Below are positions 6,069 through 7,718 of a stretch of 7,718 bases of DNA, piece by piece. The stretch comes from Actinomycetales bacterium (GTDB lineage Bacteria > Actinomycetota > Actinomycetes > Actinomycetales > Dermabacteraceae), in NCBI GenBank assembly GCA_012799425.1, contig JAAZLF010000014.1, positions 1-7,718 of the forward strand, in the 5' to 3' direction. Under the pieces are notes generated by a model that worked only from the letters and a program-made list of their open reading frames with translations, had not been told where the DNA came from and ran no database searches. Every line of letters starts with the position of its first letter. The stretch's first letter is position 1. Made by a program: the position numbers and the translations under genes.

Positions 6069-6076
6069 TCGGTGCT

Positions 6077-6838
6077 GTGAGGACCCGACCGCCCGCCGCC
6101 CCCGCGCGCTGCTCCGTCGTGGTGCCCGTGCGGGATGACGAGGCCGAGCTGCGCGGGCTGCTGGAATCTCTGGCACAGCAGCAGGAGCCTCCAGCGGAGA
6201 TCATCGTGGTGGACAACGGTTCGAGCGACGCCAGCGCGGCCGTGGCACGGGCGGCGGGATGCGTCGTCATCGCCCATCCGGTGCCCAGCATCGCTGCGGC
6301 CTCCGCTGCGGGCTACGACGCCGCCCGCGGTGAGCTCATCGTCCGCTGCGATGCTGATAGCAGGCCACCGCCCGGCTGGCTCCGCGCCCATCAGCGGGCG
6401 CATGCCCAGGGCGGGCCCCGCACCGTGCTCGTCACGGGCCCCGGTCGCTTCCGGCTGCCCGCTCCGCTGGGCGGGCTCCTCTCCGGCCTCTACATGGGCA
6501 CGTATCTGCTCCTCACCGCCGCGGCATTGGGGCATTTCCCGGCCTTCGGCACCACCATGTCGATGCGACGGGACTGGTGGCATCAGGTGCGCGAGGAGAC
6601 CTCGCGGAGCGCGGACGTGCACGACGACATGGACCTCTCGTTCCGGGTGCGGCCGGGGCAGCGGGTGAGGGTGACCGGCGCGGTCGCGGTGGAGATGTCG
6701 CCGCGGGCTCTGCGGGCGGGCAGCGGACTGCTGCTGCGCTGGCGCCGGGCCGTGCACACCCTGCGGCGGAACTGGCGCCTCGAGAGGCCGTGGCAGCGCT
6801 GGGCGGCGAGGATCGCCTGGCGGGGCGGGACGCGATGA
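6077..6838 (+). CDS. Family 2 glycosyltransferase
   Basis: A 253-residue GT-A fold transferase that moves a sugar from a nucleotide donor to an unknown acceptor. Motifs in order: the nucleotide-binding strand CSVVVPVRDDEAEL (12-25), VVDNGSSDAS (44-53), metal-binding DxD Asp92-Ala93-Asp94, the acceptor loop GTTMSMRRDWW (158-168) and the catalytic-base region HDDMDLSFRV (182-191). A hydrophobic segment (about 131-154) lies between the DxD and the acceptor loop and could be a membrane-contact helix. No C-terminal transmembrane helices follow, and the tail is very rich in Arg and Trp (218-250), suggesting membrane-surface attachment. The start is taken as GTG 6077, because upstream in-frame sequence is antisense to the SDR gene and a -10 box sits at leaderless distance. 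The stop overlaps the next gene as ATGA, so the two are probably an operon. The product could be a glycolipid or wall glycan; the sequence does not say which. Confidence 0.87.
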   Translation: MRTRPPAAPARCSVVVPVRDDEAELRGLLESLAQQQEPPAEIIVVDNGSSDASAAVARAAGCVVIAHPVPSIAAASAAGYDAARGELIVRCDADSRPPPGWLRAHQRAHAQGGPRTVLVTGPGRFRLPAPLGGLLSGLYMGTYLLLTAAALGHFPAFGTTMSMRRDWWHQVREETSRSADVHDDMDLSFRVRPGQRVRVTGAVAVEMSPRALRAGSGLLLRWRRAVHTLRRNWRLERPWQRWAARIAWRGGTR

Positions 6839-7374
6839 CGGAAGGCACCGCGGTGACGACGGGGTGGGTGCAGGGGCTTGCCCTGCTCGTGGTGCGCTGG
6901 TCCGGGTTGGCCATGGCCGTCGGGTTCGCCCTCCTCGGCCACTGGGTGGAGGCGGCGGTGGCGATGCTGGTGGCGCTCGGCCAGGTCGTGGCATGGCGGT
7001 CCCGCCTCCCTCTCGTCTGGGAGGTGGCGACCTCTGCGGCCTGCATGGCCGCGGCGGTGAGCTCGTACCTGCTGCTCTTCGAGCGGATCTCCTGGTGGGA
7101 CATCCCGGTGCACGCACTGCTGAACGGCCTGCTCGCCGTGCTGGTCGCCCGCGTGGTCCGCTCCCCCGACCCCTCAGTGGTGGAGATCGTCGTGACGGGC
7201 GCGATCCTGGCGGAGGTCTGGGAGCTGATGGAGCTGGCAGGGCACTACTGGGTGGACCCCTCCGTGGAGGTGGCCCCGGCCGACACGGCACTGGATCTGC
7301 TCGCCGCGCTGGTGGGCAGCGTCGTCGCTGCGCGGCTGTGGCGCCGACGGCGAGCCTCGCAGCCGGCGCGCTGA
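6835..7374 (+). CDS. Polytopic membrane protein resembling the YjdF/DUF2238 family
   Basis: A 179-residue protein with about six hydrophobic segments (14-35, 36-53, 60-82, 91-107, 114-135, 151-168) and a basic tail WRRRRASQPAR. Conserved-looking polar residues within or next to membrane helices match the DUF2238 pattern: WWD-xxx-H-xxx-NG (Asp89, His93, Asn97), E-x-WE-xx-E (Glu127, Glu130, Glu133) and AD-T-x-x-DLL (Asp150, Asp154). These could form a metal or proton site in the membrane; the biochemical role of the family is unknown to me. The ATG at 6835 overlaps the glycosyltransferase stop (ATGA). GTG 6853, with GGAAGG 7 nt upstream, is a credible alternative start giving 173 residues. Pairing with a glycosyltransferase suggests the two act on the same lipid-linked or surface glycan, but this is inference. 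Confidence 0.75.
   Translation: MTEGTAVTTGWVQGLALLVVRWSGLAMAVGFALLGHWVEAAVAMLVALGQVVAWRSRLPLVWEVATSAACMAAAVSSYLLLFERISWWDIPVHALLNGLLAVLVARVVRSPDPSVVEIVVTGAILAEVWELMELAGHYWVDPSVEVAPADTALDLLAALVGSVVAARLWRRRRASQPAR
6840..6845 (+). promoter_or_regulatory. Shine-Dalgarno-like site inside the start region of the DUF2238-like gene
   Basis: GGAAGG lies 7 nt before GTG 6853 and downstream of ATG 6835. It is a better ribosome site than anything before the ATG, so the real start may be GTG 6853. The ATGA overlap argues for the ATG. Confidence 0.4.
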
Positions 7375-7383
7375 CGGGCGGGC

Positions 7384-7411
7384 CGCGGGCTCAGGGTTCC
7401 GGGACCCCGCG
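7384..7411. terminator. Possible hairpin terminator after the DUF2238-like gene
   Basis: Ten bases after the stop, CGCGGG (7384-7389) can pair with CCCGCG (7406-7411), and GGGT/ACCC can pair inside as an alternative. There is no T-run after it, as is common for actinobacterial hairpins. It lies between convergent genes and could act in either direction. Confidence 0.35.
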
Positions 7412-7436
7412 ACGAGCTCGACCTTGTGCTGGGAAA

Positions 7437-7452
7437 CGTTCCCGCGGGAACG
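7437..7452. terminator. Perfect 16-bp palindrome between convergent genes
   Basis: CGTTCCCGCGGGAACG is a perfect palindrome that can form a 6-bp stem with a CGCG loop. GGGAA at 7431-7435 can pair with the TTCCC at 7439-7443 instead, giving two competing hairpins from three half-sites. Its place 20 nt past the stop of the minus-strand gene and 63 nt past that of the plus-strand gene suits a bidirectional terminator; a protein-binding site is the alternative. Confidence 0.45.
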
Positions 7453-7471
7453 CCTCTGTGAGCGGAAGGCG

Positions 7472-7718
7472 TCAGCCGCACTTGCGGAAGGTCTTGCCTC
7501 CGGGCATCCCGTACCGCTTGCCCGTGTAGCCGCCAGCATCGGAGTACGGGATCTCCGGGCCGTAGGGGACACAGCCCGATCCAGACGAGGACTCGGACCC
7601 GCCGGATGAGCCACCGCCAGAGGACTTCCCTCCGGAGGATCCGCTCGAGGACCCGCCGCCACCGGACGAGGAGCTCTTCCCAGAGGATGATTGCGAGGGC
7701 GCCGACGGGGCGGGCTGC
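7472..7718 (-). CDS. C-terminal part of an unrecognised Ser/Gly-rich protein with a two-cysteine tail module (5' end beyond window)
   Basis: The frame is open from the window edge to TGA at 7472-7474; 81 residues are visible. The first nine residues are Pro/Ala/Ser-rich, then about 39 residues are almost only Ser and Gly with occasional Lys/Glu, a flexible linker typical of secreted or wall-spanning actinobacterial proteins. The last 33 residues form a compact aromatic, Gly-rich module from Cys49 (GCVPYGPEIPYSD) to Cys80 (PGGKTFRKCG), with five Tyr/Phe and two cysteines 31 residues apart that could form a disulfide outside the cell. It is not an excalibur domain, since there is no DxDxDG motif. 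I do not recognise the module. The N-terminus, with any signal peptide or main domain, is outside the window. The gene is convergent with the DUF2238-like gene. Confidence 0.75.
   Translation of the reverse strand, partial: QPAPSAPSQSSSGKSSSSGGGGSSSGSSGGKSSGGGSSGGSESSSGSGCVPYGPEIPYSDAGGYTGKRYGMPGGKTFRKCG

Noticed and set aside
5996..7291. Minus-strand frame (431 codons) opposite the glycosyltransferase and DUF2238-like genes
   Set aside because: Pro/Arg/Ser-rich shadow frame; both plus-strand genes have recognisable family motifs.
7472..7570. Excalibur calcium-binding domain at the end of the last gene
   Set aside because: The expected DxDxDG loop is absent; the only similarities are two cysteines and a secreted-type linker.
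1..7718. CRISPR array, insertion sequence ends, tRNA or rRNA genes
   Set aside because: No regularly spaced direct repeats, transposase motifs, cloverleaf ends or rRNA-like stretches were seen on either strand.

Overview
This is a 7.7 kb stretch of a very GC-rich bacterial chromosome. Third codon positions are almost all G or C, genes abut or overlap, several genes appear to lack Shine-Dalgarno leaders, and the two-component system is of the actinobacterial NarL/DesK type. Together these point to a high-GC actinomycete. A Brachybacterium/Dermabacteraceae-like member of the Micrococcales is my guess, but the window holds no marker gene that would settle it. I see no rRNA, tRNA, CRISPR array, insertion sequence or phage gene.

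Positions 1-1897 (minus strand): two tandem CPBP-family (CAAX protease/bacteriocin-processing) intramembrane protease paralogs. The upstream one (866-1897) keeps all the catalytic motifs. The downstream one (1-809, cut by the window edge) has lost most of them and looks like a pseudoprotease.

Positions 1898-2039: a divergent control region with two perfect palindromes and a probable leaderless promoter. Positions 2040-4024 (plus strand): a membrane histidine kinase and an overlapping LuxR-type response regulator. The proteases and the kinase/regulator share this 142-bp region, so regulation of the protease pair by the two-component system is a reasonable but untested inference.

Positions 4028-5956 (minus strand): a 58-residue two-helix membrane protein, then a 499-residue SDR-DUF2867 fusion protein. 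Each is preceded by a possible very short leader ORF whose TGA stop overlaps the ATG of the main gene. The leader of the SDR gene (22 codons, with an ideal GGAGGAG ribosome site) is the stronger case.

Positions 5957-6076: a second divergent control region. Positions 6077-7374 (plus strand): a family 2 glycosyltransferase, probably leaderless from a GTG start, coupled by an ATGA overlap to a polytopic membrane protein resembling the YjdF/DUF2238 family.

Positions 7375-7471: a convergent intergenic region with two hairpin-forming sequences, one a perfect 16-bp palindrome. Positions 7472-7718 (minus strand): the C-terminal end of an unrecognised protein with a Ser/Gly-rich linker and a small two-cysteine terminal module, probably extracytoplasmic.

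Nothing here is clearly a defence island or mobile element. The most interesting items are the live/dead CPBP pair next to the two-component system, the translationally coupled mini-ORFs, and the two-cysteine tail protein.
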